Shown here: in pieces, positions 38,021-45,718 of the stretch
Numbering within the stretch: position 1 is the first letter of the stretch
Layout: every line of letters starts with the position of its first letter
Assembly: GCA_947504045.1 (NCBI GenBank)
Contig: CANNFY010000002.1
Location: 558,001 to 622,000, forward strand
Reading direction: 5' to 3'
Source: an uncultured Maribacter sp.
GTDB taxonomy: Bacteria; Bacteroidota; Bacteroidia; Flavobacteriales; Flavobacteriaceae
Length of the DNA: 64,000 nt
The notes under the pieces: generated by a model
Told to the model about the DNA's origin: nothing
The model's input: only the letters and a program-made list of their open reading frames with translations
Database searches by the model: none
Program-made: the position numbers and the translations under genes

Positions 38021-38725
38021 TTAACCAGAAATACTAGTATATAGTATGCCAGTTAAAATTGCAAGCCCAAAACTTACAAGTGTTCCTATTAAAATATACT
38101 CTGTTAATTTTCTATTATTGCTCTCTTTTAAATCGTTAAATCTAAAAACAGACTTTGCAGCTATTAATAAACCTATTGTTTCCCACCTACCTAAAACAAT
38201 AAAAATTAATACAAATAAACGCTCTAGAATACCTATATATTTACCTGCATTTGGTAATGACTTATGGTCTGTTGGTATTTGGTTAGACATTGCCTCTAAA
38301 AGCTTTCCCATTATTATTGACGCCGGAAAACTAACAAATATTATAGCTGTTACTAAAGGCCAATCTAATTTATTAAACACCGCTACTGTAGTTTCTTGTA
38401 AATTACCATAATATGCACAACTGTATAATACCAAAACATGCAACAATTGATCTATAAAAAAGGGTATGTTTTTGTTTTTTAAAAGCGGCGTTATATACAA
38501 TTTTGCAACATCTATAATTAAATGAAAAGTTGTAATTATTAGTGCTATTTTCCACATTTTATAATCCCACAATACTATTATTGTAGTTAAAAAATGTACT
38601 ACACCATGCAGATAAAGATATTTAGAACCTACTTTATTTGCTTCTTTATGTATAACCCACTTTGTAGGTTGCAAAATAAAATCTCCTATTAAATGAGCTA
38701 AAAACAGTTTTATAAAAAATATCAT
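38021..38725 (-). CDS. DUF3307 family membrane protein
   Basis: This 234-residue protein has about six or seven hydrophobic segments. The start, LFLAHLIGDFILQPTKWV, and the HLIIDVAKLY segment are typical of DUF3307. The function is unknown. It overlaps the upstream SatD gene by four bases. DUF3307 next to a SatD protein is a pairing I recognise from other bacteria, which suggests that SatD regulates or works with this membrane protein. Confidence 0.85.
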   Translation of the reverse strand: MIFFIKLFLAHLIGDFILQPTKWVIHKEANKVGSKYLYLHGVVHFLTTIIVLWDYKMWKIALIITTFHLIIDVAKLYITPLLKNKNIPFFIDQLLHVLVLYSCAYYGNLQETTVAVFNKLDWPLVTAIIFVSFPASIIMGKLLEAMSNQIPTDHKSLPNAGKYIGILERLFVLIFIVLGRWETIGLLIAAKSVFRFNDLKESNNRKLTEYILIGTLVSFGLAILTGILYTSISG

Positions 38726-39333
38726 TCTTTTATTTCTTTACATAATTCTTGGTAAAAATCTAATATATGTAAAACTAGATCCAACCTAGCTCTTTTGTAA
38801 CGCTGGCTTACTGCAGATTGTTTTATTCCTAGATCTTTAGCTATTTCTTTCTGTGACACTTTTGGATTTTGAAGTACCATTGTAACAATTTCTGCTGACA
38901 CAACACTCCAATCATTCATAAAATCTAAACCCAATTTTAATATTAAGTTTAGGGTCTTATCATAATTTTTATTCCCTGTAGCTATTTCTAAATTTAGTTT
39001 AGAAGCTTTTAAGGTATTAAATACTCTTCCTGATCGCTTATAAGCACTGCCATTAGATTCACTTACACTACTACCAACATAAGTTTCTGAACCTATTCCT
39101 ATTGCCATTCTTACATCTAAATTTTTAATCTTTTTTATTTCTGCCTTTAACTGTATAGCAGATTGCAAGGCTATATTTACGGGTAGTTTAATTTGAAATT
39201 CATCGCCACGATACACTTCCCAATCTAATGGAGGTGTACCCAATGTATTTAAATATTTTTTTAAAATTGGCATCCAATCCGAAGAGTTATAATCCTCCGA
39301 ATTAACAATGTCGCCGGTTATTACTGCTATCAT
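38722..39333 (-). CDS. SatD family protein with C-terminal helix-turn-helix
   Basis: The 203-residue protein begins MIAVITGDIVNSEDYNSSDW, followed by WEVYRGDEFQIKLP and RMAIGIG, a fold reminiscent of nucleotide cyclase-like ferredoxin domains; these are SatD features. The C-terminus (about residues 155-185, SQKEIAKDLGIKQSAVSQRYKRAR) is a clear helix-turn-helix, so DNA binding is likely. It is cotranscribed with the DUF3307 gene through a four-base overlap. An exact -7 element lies at 39372-39379. Confidence 0.82.
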   Translation of the reverse strand: MIAVITGDIVNSEDYNSSDWMPILKKYLNTLGTPPLDWEVYRGDEFQIKLPVNIALQSAIQLKAEIKKIKNLDVRMAIGIGSETYVGSSVSESNGSAYKRSGRVFNTLKASKLNLEIATGNKNYDKTLNLILKLGLDFMNDWSVVSAEIVTMVLQNPKVSQKEIAKDLGIKQSAVSQRYKRARLDLVLHILDFYQELCKEIKE

Positions 39334-39371
39334 TAAATATAAGTTAAAAAGCTAATATATAAAAATATAAG

Positions 39372-39379
39372 CAAAAATA
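39372..39379 (-). promoter_or_regulatory. -7 promoter element (TATTTTTG) of SatD-DUF3307 operon
   Basis: An exact TAnnTTTG match on the minus strand lies 39 bases before the SatD ATG. Confidence 0.5.
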
Positions 39380-39404
39380 CTAATATTTGTTTTTATAAGC
39401 ATTT

Positions 39405-39857
39405 TTACATCCATCTTCTTACTTTAGTACAATAAGTTTTATACGCTTTTCCAAAATGTTTATGTAAAACCTCTTCTTCTACAAAAATTTGAAATTTATT
39501 CATATAATGCACAAAACCTGCTAATATTAGAAAATTAAAAGCATTACCAAGCCATAATGCAAAACCAATCAACATAAAAAGCATTGCCAAATACATAGGA
39601 TTTCTAGAGTACCTATATAACCCACTAGTTACTAAATTAGAAACTTTATCTGGCTTCATTGGATCTACAGTTGTTTTTTCTTTGTAAAATTGAATTACAG
39701 CCCAAATACCAATACATATAGACAATCCCAGTAAAAAATAAATTAAATACGTTTGCCTTAAAAAGTTAAAATACCCAAAAGGCAAAACTTTTGCGCAAAA
39801 GAACATAAGTAAAGCAAATAGTACTAATACAACTACAGGAGGTAATTTTAATTTCAT
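39405..39857 (-). CDS. Isoprenylcysteine carboxylmethyltransferase-like membrane methyltransferase
   Basis: The 150-residue protein has three or four membrane spans and the ICMT/phospholipid methyltransferase signature near the C-terminus: GLYRYSRNPMYLAML, then EEEVLHKHFGKAYKTYCTKVRRW. Such enzymes methylate lipids or prenyl thiols with SAM; the bacterial substrate is unknown. It is divergent from rdgB. Confidence 0.88.
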   Translation of the reverse strand: MKLKLPPVVVLVLFALLMFFCAKVLPFGYFNFLRQTYLIYFLLGLSICIGIWAVIQFYKEKTTVDPMKPDKVSNLVTSGLYRYSRNPMYLAMLFMLIGFALWLGNAFNFLILAGFVHYMNKFQIFVEEEVLHKHFGKAYKTYCTKVRRWM

Positions 39858-39870
39858 CTTATAAAATTAC

Positions 39871-39878
39871 TATTTTTG
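39871..39878 (+). promoter_or_regulatory. -7 promoter element (TATTTTTG) of rdgB
   Basis: An exact TAnnTTTG match lies 41 bases before the rdgB ATG. A perfect 7-bp inverted repeat (39880-39886 with 39893-39899, six-base spacer) sits at the predicted transcription start and could be an operator or a 5' hairpin. Confidence 0.55.
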
Positions 39879-39918
39879 ATTTGCATAAAAGAATGCAAAC
39901 CTTACTAAAAAAGCATAA

Positions 39919-40497
39919 ATGAAACTTGTATTTGCTACAAACAACCTTAATAAGTTAAAAGAAGTACAACTACTAGTACCAAAAACTATTACACTACTTT
40001 CTTTAAAAGATATTAACTGCACAGAAGATATTGAAGAAACCGCAAACACCCTAGAAGGTAATGCTAAAATTAAAGCAGACTATATTACAAACACATATAA
40101 CTTACCTTGTTTTGCTGATGACACAGGACTATTAGTTACAGCATTAAACGGAGAACCTGGTGTATACTCTGCAAGATACGCAGGCGAACACAAATCTTCT
40201 GAAGATAATATGAACTTATTATTACAAAAACTTAGCAACAAAACAGATAGAACCGCACATTTTAAAACTGTAATTGCCTTAAATTTAAACAATACACAAA
40301 CATTTTTTAGTGGCATAGCAGAAGGAGAAATAACAAAAGAAAAACAAGGGGTAAAAGGTTTTGGATACGACCCCATTTTTAAACCAAATAATTACTCTGA
40401 AACTTTTGCCCAATTACCGCTAGCTATTAAAAATAAAATAAGCCACCGAGGCAAAGCAATACAACTGTTAATAAACCACTTAAATACTATTGTATAA
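39919..40497 (+). CDS. rdgB: Non-canonical purine NTP pyrophosphatase (RdgB/HAM1)
   Basis: RdgB hydrolyses ITP, dITP and XTP to keep deaminated purines out of nucleic acids. The 192-residue protein shows FATNNLNKLKEVQ, the catalytic CFADDTGLLVTALNGEPGVYSARYAG block, GFGYDPIF and the C-terminal KNKISHRGKAI. The stop overlaps the start of the next gene by one base. Confidence 0.97.
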   Translation: MKLVFATNNLNKLKEVQLLVPKTITLLSLKDINCTEDIEETANTLEGNAKIKADYITNTYNLPCFADDTGLLVTALNGEPGVYSARYAGEHKSSEDNMNLLLQKLSNKTDRTAHFKTVIALNLNNTQTFFSGIAEGEITKEKQGVKGFGYDPIFKPNNYSETFAQLPLAIKNKISHRGKAIQLLINHLNTIV

Positions 40498-41141
40498 TGG
40501 CCAATAATAATCAAAAACACGAAATGGTATCGGTATCTGTAGCATCAGAACGTGCCGAAGCAGTTGGTGGAGTTCTTATTGCTTTTTTTGCCGCGTTAAT
40601 GGCAATAGCACAAATGGTAAACGGAGAACTAGAAGAAGAAATGATGATAGCACACAACAAAGTAGTTAATTACTCTAGTTGGTACCAATCTAAAAGCATA
40701 AAACAAAGTTTAAAAGAAAGCGAGCTAGATTATTTACAAGCTTTATTACATACAGATATTGTTCTAGAAAACAAACAAGAACATCTTTTAATTAAAATTG
40801 AAGACACTAAAAGTAAAGTAGAAAAATACCGAGCAGAAAAAAAAGAAATTTTAATTGGCTCCGCTAACATACCTAAAGAAAAATGGATTCAAGATTTAGA
40901 CGGGGAAATAGGTGCAATTGTTGGAATAAAAGAATGGGAACAATTAGCGGTTGATTATGATTTGGCTACCAAAAAATTTGATTTAGGCATGCTTTTCTTT
41001 CAAATAAGTATTGTTTTAGGAGCTGTTTGCATTATAATATACGACAATCCAAAATTACAAAAAACGTTTATTACCTTAATGATACTGTTTGGCATTGTAG
41101 GTTCTATACTTTCTATATACGGTTATATATTAGCCCCTTAA
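40497..41141 (+). CDS. DUF4337-like membrane protein
   Basis: This 214-residue protein resembles DUF4337: one N-terminal hydrophobic segment (about residues 22-42), a long helical region with coiled-coil potential containing WYQSKSIKQSLKE (about 55-155), and two C-terminal spans (about 165-183 and 188-210). The function is unknown. Translation is coupled to rdgB through a TAATG overlap. Confidence 0.8.
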   Translation: MANNNQKHEMVSVSVASERAEAVGGVLIAFFAALMAIAQMVNGELEEEMMIAHNKVVNYSSWYQSKSIKQSLKESELDYLQALLHTDIVLENKQEHLLIKIEDTKSKVEKYRAEKKEILIGSANIPKEKWIQDLDGEIGAIVGIKEWEQLAVDYDLATKKFDLGMLFFQISIVLGAVCIIIYDNPKLQKTFITLMILFGIVGSILSIYGYILAP

Positions 41142-41185
41142 AAAACAAATAGTAAAACACATTTCTTTAATCTAATTAAATAGAG

Positions 41186-41193
41186 TACCTTTG
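41186..41193 (+). promoter_or_regulatory. -7 promoter element (TACCTTTG) of DEAD-box helicase gene
   Basis: An exact TAnnTTTG match predicts a leader of about 100 bases before the helicase ATG at 41303. Confidence 0.6.
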
Positions 41194-41221
41194 CAGCTTT
41201 ATTAAACGCCGCTGGTATAGC

Positions 41222-41290
41222 ATGTGTTGCGCTGAGTCTAAATGGGTTACAAGTTAATCGCTCTATGCAACATTCATATTTGCGATTAAC
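41222..41290 (+). promoter_or_regulatory. Structured leader of the helicase mRNA, possible H-type pseudoknot
   Basis: A 9-bp perfect stem (41253-41261 with 41282-41290) ends 12 bases before the ATG. Its 20-base loop holds GCAACA (41267-41272), which complements TGTTGC at 41225-41230, with an extra G-U pair outside. The order A-B-A'-B' is that of a pseudoknot. I infer a regulatory leader, plausibly temperature- or autoregulated as for other DEAD-box genes, from position and pairing alone. Confidence 0.45.
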
Positions 41291-41302
41291 ATTTTAAACA
41301 TT

Positions 41303-43099
41303 ATGACAAAATTTACAGATTTAGGACTAGATCAGTCCTTAATAGACGCTGTTAACGATTTAGGTTTTGAGAAACCTTCCGAAGTTCAAGAAAAAGCAAT
41401 TCCAATTTTATTAGAAAATGAATCTGACCTAGTTGCATTAGCACAAACAGGTACAGGTAAAACTGCCGCATTTGGTTTTCCACTTATTCAAAAAATTGAT
41501 AGCGATAGCAGAACCACGCAAGGTCTAATACTTTCTCCAACAAGAGAACTTTGCTTACAAATTACCAACGAGTTAAAACTATATTCTAAATACGAAAAAA
41601 ATATAAATGTTGTTGCCATTTATGGTGGTGCTAGCATTACAGACCAAGCCAGACAAATAAAAAGAGGCGCACAAATTGTTGTTGCTACTCCTGGCCGTAT
41701 GAAAGATATGATAAGCCGTGGCTTAGTTAATATTACAAAAATTGATTATTGCGTTTTAGATGAAGCAGATGAAATGCTTAACATGGGATTCTTTGAAGAT
41801 ATTAAAGATATTCTATCTAACACGCCAGATGAAAAATCTACATGGTTGTTTTCTGCAACTATGCCTAGAGAAGTATCTATAATTGCTAAAAAGTTTATGC
41901 ATTCTCCACAAGAAATTACGGTTGGTGCTAAAAACTCTGGAGCATCTACAGTACAACACGAATATTACCAAGTAAGTGGTAGAGACCGCTACCCTGCCTT
42001 AAAAAGATTAGCAGATACAAACCCTGGAATATTTTCTGTAGTTTTTTGTAGAACAAAAAGAGATACACAACGTGTAGCAGAAATGTTAATAGAAGATGGT
42101 TACAATGCAGGAGCACTACACGGAGATTTAAGTCAAAACCAAAGAGATTTGGTTATGAACTCATTTCGTAAAAAGCAAATTCAAATGCTTGTAGCAACTG
42201 ATGTTGCAGCGCGTGGTATAGATGTAGATGATGTAACACATGTAATTAACTTTCAATTACCAGATGAAATAGAAACCTATACACACCGTAGTGGGCGTAC
42301 CGGTAGAGCTGGTAAATCTGGAATTTCTATGGTATTAGTTACCAGAAGCGAAATTCGAAAAATAAGAGCTATTGAAAATAAAATAAATCAAAAGTTCATT
42401 CTTAAAACTGTTCCTACAGGAAAAGATATTTGTGAAATTCAATTACAACATTTAGCAAATAAAATTAAAAATACAGAAATTAATGACGAAATAGAAAGTC
42501 ATTTACCTGCTATTAATGAAATTCTTGCTGATGTAGATCGCGAAGAACTTATTAAAAAAATTGTATCTGCAGAATTTACAAGATTTTTCAACTATTATAA
42601 TAAAGCTAAAGACTTAAATTCTGGAGGAGGAAGAGAAAGAAACGAACGCGGAGAAAGAGGCGGAGAAGTTCCTACAAGTGGATCTGTACGTTACTTTATA
42701 AATGTTGGTGAAAAAGACGGTTACGATTGGATGTCTTTAAAAGATTTTATTCGTGATACAGTACAACTTGGAAAAGAAGATGTATTTAAAGTAGATTGTA
42801 AAGAAAGCTTTTCTTTCTTTAATACAGATGCAGCAGTAACAGAACAAATACTATCCACATTTACAGAATTTAAAGTAGATGGTCGTTTTGTAAATGTTGA
42901 AGTTTCTAAAAACCCTGGCGGTGGCTCAAGAAGAGGTGGCGGTAGAAGAAATGGAAGCGGCGGAGGCCGAGGAAGAGATAGAGATCGCGGAAGAGATGGC
43001 GGAAGAGGTCGAAGAAGCAATAGCAATTCTTCTCAAGGTGGTGGAGGAACTTTCTCCGGAAAGCGAAGAAGCAAAAGAAGAAATACAGACTTCTTTTAG
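41303..43099 (+). CDS. DEAD-box RNA helicase with DbpA-type RNA-binding domain and RGG-like tail
   Basis: This 598-residue helicase has all core motifs: Q motif (FEKPSEVQEKAIP), Walker A AQTGTGKT, PTREL, TPGRM, DEAD (VLDEADEML), SAT, and HRSGRTGRAG. After the core comes a DbpA-like RNA-binding domain (about 460-535, VRYFINVGEKDGYDW) and a C-terminal tail of Gly, Arg and Ser. It belongs to the CsdA/DeaD type, which remodels structured RNA in ribosome assembly and cold adaptation. The GC-rich tail (about 42910-43080) reflects Gly/Arg codons, not foreign DNA. A structured leader precedes it and a terminator follows. Confidence 0.95.
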   Translation: MTKFTDLGLDQSLIDAVNDLGFEKPSEVQEKAIPILLENESDLVALAQTGTGKTAAFGFPLIQKIDSDSRTTQGLILSPTRELCLQITNELKLYSKYEKNINVVAIYGGASITDQARQIKRGAQIVVATPGRMKDMISRGLVNITKIDYCVLDEADEMLNMGFFEDIKDILSNTPDEKSTWLFSATMPREVSIIAKKFMHSPQEITVGAKNSGASTVQHEYYQVSGRDRYPALKRLADTNPGIFSVVFCRTKRDTQRVAEMLIEDGYNAGALHGDLSQNQRDLVMNSFRKKQIQMLVATDVAARGIDVDDVTHVINFQLPDEIETYTHRSGRTGRAGKSGISMVLVTRSEIRKIRAIENKINQKFILKTVPTGKDICEIQLQHLANKIKNTEINDEIESHLPAINEILADVDREELIKKIVSAEFTRFFNYYNKAKDLNSGGGRERNERGERGGEVPTSGSVRYFINVGEKDGYDWMSLKDFIRDTVQLGKEDVFKVDCKESFSFFNTDAAVTEQILSTFTEFKVDGRFVNVEVSKNPGGGSRRGGGRRNGSGGGRGRDRDRGRDGGRGRRSNSNSSQGGGGTFSGKRRSKRRNTDFF

Positions 43100-43112
43100 T
43101 TAAACCTATATT

Positions 43113-43138
43113 AAAAAATACGCTACGGCGTATTTTTT
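43113..43138 (+). terminator. Intrinsic terminator after DEAD-box helicase
   Basis: An 11-bp stem (43113-43123 with 43128-43138) has a TACG loop, and the right arm ends in a T tract. Confidence 0.8.
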
Positions 43139-43175
43139 TGTTTTGTTTGCATTTTTATTGATGTATATTAGAATT

Positions 43176-43964
43176 ATGAGAAAAAAATTACTCTTTATTT
43201 TTTGTTTAATTAGTACTGTTGCTTTTAGCCAAGAAAACTCAGAAACCACTGTAGATACCGAAATAAGTGCACTTGTTATTAATGCACAAACAGATTCTCC
43301 AATGGAAAGTGTACATATTGTAAACCTAAATCAGGTAAAAGGAACAATTACTAATGAAAAAGGAGAATTTACATTAACTGCAGCAGTAAATGACACTTTA
43401 TATTTTTCTTTCTTAGGATTTAAATCTCAAAAAGTTAGAGTAACTAATGATATGTTTAAATTTAAAGACACAAAAATATCATTAACAGAACTTGCATATG
43501 CTTTAGAAGAGGTAATTGTAAGACCATACCAACTTACAGGTTACCTAGAAATTGATGTAAAAAACATACCCATTAACAACGCCTACCAATATAGTATATC
43601 TGGGCTTTCTGTTGGTTATGAAGCTGGTAATAAAAACCCTAGTGCAGTAACAAAAGTACTGGGAGCCATATTAAACCCTGCCGATTTACTTCGAAATTTA
43701 TTTGGTAAAAAACCTAACCAAATGAAAAAGCTTAGAAAAATTAAAGAAGACGATCAAATTAGAGATTTACTTGCTTCTAAATTTGACAGAGAAACTTTAA
43801 TAGAACTATTACAAATAGAAAAAATGGATATTGAAGACATTTTAAATAATTGTAATTATTCTAAATCTTTTATAAAAACTGCAAACGACCTACAAATATT
43901 AGATGCAATTAGCGGTTGTTATGAAGATTTTAAAGTTTTAAATAGAGATAAAAAAAGAAAATAA
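43176..43964 (+). CDS. Exported protein with carboxypeptidase-regulatory-like domain
   Basis: The 262-residue protein has a signal peptide (about residues 1-18, AFSQ) and a carboxypeptidase-D-regulatory-like domain (about 28-112: ALVINAQTDSPMESVHIVNL, TITNEKGEFTL, YFSFLGFKSQKV). The rest (about 115-262) is helical and unrecognised, and no barrel follows, so this is not a receptor. The frame opens at 43143, but ATG 43176 gives a clean signal peptide. Its function is unknown; such domains usually mediate surface contacts. Confidence 0.8.
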   Translation: MRKKLLFIFCLISTVAFSQENSETTVDTEISALVINAQTDSPMESVHIVNLNQVKGTITNEKGEFTLTAAVNDTLYFSFLGFKSQKVRVTNDMFKFKDTKISLTELAYALEEVIVRPYQLTGYLEIDVKNIPINNAYQYSISGLSVGYEAGNKNPSAVTKVLGAILNPADLLRNLFGKKPNQMKKLRKIKEDDQIRDLLASKFDRETLIELLQIEKMDIEDILNNCNYSKSFIKTANDLQILDAISGCYEDFKVLNRDKKRK

Positions 43965-44059
43965 CCCTATTTTACTTTTCCAAAACAATCCGTTATTTTT
44001 ATTTTTTAGGGATAAAAACCTTAACTTACATAGGTAACTAACCATTTTCTCTTTTTATA

Positions 44060-44452
44060 ATGTCAAAATATTTCCACCTATTACTAATTTGTTTTTTAGT
44101 TTTATCATGTAAAAACAATACTAAAGACACCATTAACCAAAAAGTTACAAAAGAAAATTCGTCTACGGTATACCAATGCCCAATGAATTGCGAAAAAGGG
44201 AAATCTTATACTAAAAAAGGAAAATGCCCTGTTTGCAATATGCATTTAAAACATTCTGATCACAATGCAGACTGTAGCTGCACTACTCATAATGGAGATT
44301 GCACATGCGATGACAAGAAGTGCACTTGTAGTTCTTGTACCAAGCATTCTAAAAAAACTAAGAAAGAAGTTACTTGTACATGTAAAGATAATAAGGAATG
44401 TAAATGTGAAAAAGGAAAGTGCAGTTGCGAAAAATGCCCTGAACACTCTTAA
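44060..44452 (+). CDS. Cysteine-rich metallothionein-like lipoprotein with heavy-metal-binding domain
   Basis: The 130-residue protein has a lipoprotein signal with lipobox Cys17 (LVLSC). Next comes a heavy-metal-binding domain like those in copper-efflux proteins (about 38-62: YQCPMNCEKG and GKCPVCNMHL). The tail (72-130) holds 14 cysteines in two repeats of identical spacing, C-x-C-x4-C-x-C-x2-C-x2-H, at 81-96 and 114-129, each preceded by another CxC pair. The spacing resembles metallothioneins and predicts a lipid-anchored metal buffer; copper, zinc or cadmium are candidates. I do not know this architecture as a named family. It ends one base from the convergent SRPBCC gene. Confidence 0.8.
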   Translation: MSKYFHLLLICFLVLSCKNNTKDTINQKVTKENSSTVYQCPMNCEKGKSYTKKGKCPVCNMHLKHSDHNADCSCTTHNGDCTCDDKKCTCSSCTKHSKKTKKEVTCTCKDNKECKCEKGKCSCEKCPEHS

Positions 44453-44453
44453 A

Positions 44454-44981
44454 CTAGGCCTCTAGCAATCCTTTTAAATCTGCTAAACCTTTTTCAAAAT
44501 CTTTTCCAACTGATTTATCCATATTCATAAACAGCATCATAAGACTAACAGGAAATTTATTTTTACCAGAAAAACCCCAAGTAACTATGGTTTTTTCTGC
44601 CTCTAATTCTTTTACATTAAAATAGCAATCAGAAATAGATTTCCATGGTTTAAAAAAACGAAGCTCCCCTTCTATTCTTTCATTAGTAATAATTCTGGTA
44701 ATTTCTTGTTCTCCCTCTCCTACCTCTTTATTACCATTCCAATAACTAATTGCACCAACTTCTCCATCTACTCCTGTAAACTTTTTTTCCATATTGGGAT
44801 CCTTTTTTGCCCACGGAGACCATTCTTGTTGCTTTCTTAAAAATTTAAGATGCTCAAAAACTTCTGCTTTATTCTTATTAATTACAATACTTCTAAATAT
44901 ATTATAATTTTTAGGAGCTAGTAATCCTAAAATAATTAATAGCAGTAAAATTCCTGTAATTATATATAAAAATAACGTCAT
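44454..44981 (-). CDS. SRPBCC (START-like) family protein with membrane anchor
   Basis: The 175-residue protein has one N-terminal membrane span (about residues 3-22) and then a polyketide-cyclase/START-like domain (about 28-170): IFRSIVINKNKAEVFEHLKF, WSPWAKKDPNMEKKFTG, and a C-terminal helix KDFEKGLADLKGLLE. Such domains bind hydrophobic ligands; no ligand can be named. It is downstream of trmH on the same strand with a gap of 44 bases. Confidence 0.85.
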   Translation of the reverse strand: MTLFLYIITGILLLLIILGLLAPKNYNIFRSIVINKNKAEVFEHLKFLRKQQEWSPWAKKDPNMEKKFTGVDGEVGAISYWNGNKEVGEGEQEITRIITNERIEGELRFFKPWKSISDCYFNVKELEAEKTIVTWGFSGKNKFPVSLMMLFMNMDKSVGKDFEKGLADLKGLLEA

Positions 44982-45025
44982 TACATTTATGGTTTAGTTG
45001 GTTACTTTATAAATATAAAACAATT

Positions 45026-45682
45026 TTAGCTTTCTTTAGAATATCTATCTAGTATTGCATCAATACTTTTTATAGATTTTTTTGTCCAATCTAGTTGTTT
45101 ATCTTGTTTTTCTTCATCTGTCAACTTCCATTCTATAGTACTATTTTTAAGCTTATTAGTTAAATTTTGTAATATTATTGCTGCAGATACAGAAATATTT
45201 AAGCTTTCTGTAAAACCAACCATAGGCACTTTTAAATAACCATCTGCATTTTCTATAACTTCAGCACTTAAACCGTCTCTTTCTGTTCCAAAAAATAGTG
45301 CCACTTTATCTGTAATTTCAAAATCATCTAAAAAACAAGAATTGTTATGTGGGGTTGTAGCTATTATTTTGTATCCTTTTTTTCTTAAACTTTCTATACA
45401 ATTAATACTGTTTTTATATTCATAAACATCTACCCAATTTTGTGCTCCCATAGATATTTCTTCATCTAAACATTTCGTATTTCTTTTTTCTATAACATGT
45501 GCCTCTTGCACACCAAATACTTCACAACTTCTAATTACAGCACTCATATTATGTTTCTGAAAAACGTCTTCAACAGCTACTGTTATATATTTTGTACGTT
45601 CTTCTAATATTCTTTTAAAACGCTCTATGCGTTCTGGTGTAATAAAATTTTCTAAATAATTTAAAAGATTCTGATCTATCAT
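45026..45682 (-). CDS. trmH: TrmH-type SPOUT RNA 2'-O-methyltransferase
   Basis: TrmH methylates the ribose of G18 in tRNA. The 218-residue protein fits it: RIERFKRILEERTKYITVAVEDVFQKHNMSAVIRSCEVFGV, then FFGTERDGLS, VPMVGFTESLNISVSAAIIL, the trefoil-knot SAM-binding region. A 5' extension to 45691 adds three residues; I take ATG 45682, which begins MIDQNLLNYL. Assignment to TrmH over other SpoU enzymes rests on the N-terminal segment. It is divergent from the sirtuin gene. Confidence 0.88.
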   Translation of the reverse strand: MIDQNLLNYLENFITPERIERFKRILEERTKYITVAVEDVFQKHNMSAVIRSCEVFGVQEAHVIEKRNTKCLDEEISMGAQNWVDVYEYKNSINCIESLRKKGYKIIATTPHNNSCFLDDFEITDKVALFFGTERDGLSAEVIENADGYLKVPMVGFTESLNISVSAAIILQNLTNKLKNSTIEWKLTDEEKQDKQLDWTKKSIKSIDAILDRYSKES

Positions 45683-45698
45683 AAAAACCAATATAATA

Positions 45699-45712
45699 AA
45701 AAGTATACTTTT
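45699..45712. promoter_or_regulatory. 14-bp palindrome in the trmH/sirtuin divergent promoter
   Basis: AAAAGTATACTTTT is a perfect palindrome lying between the two divergent starts, 6 bases from the sirtuin ATG. Each half gives a near-match to the -7 element (TACTTTTA or TACTTTTT) on one strand, so it could be both promoters and/or an operator. Confidence 0.4.
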
Positions 45713-45718
45713 ATACTC

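Noticed and set aside
42900-43080. Local GC rise suggesting transferred DNA
   Set aside because: It coincides with the Gly- and Arg-rich tail of the helicase and is explained by codon content.
42894-43103. Alternative plus-strand frame in the helicase tail (acidic product)
   Set aside because: It is a by-product of Gly/Arg codons in the RGG-like tail; the helicase frame is continuous and in keeping with the family.
44265-44465. Alternative frame in the cysteine-rich gene
   Set aside because: The main frame has a lipobox, a metal-binding domain and regularly spaced cysteines; the alternative product has no such order.
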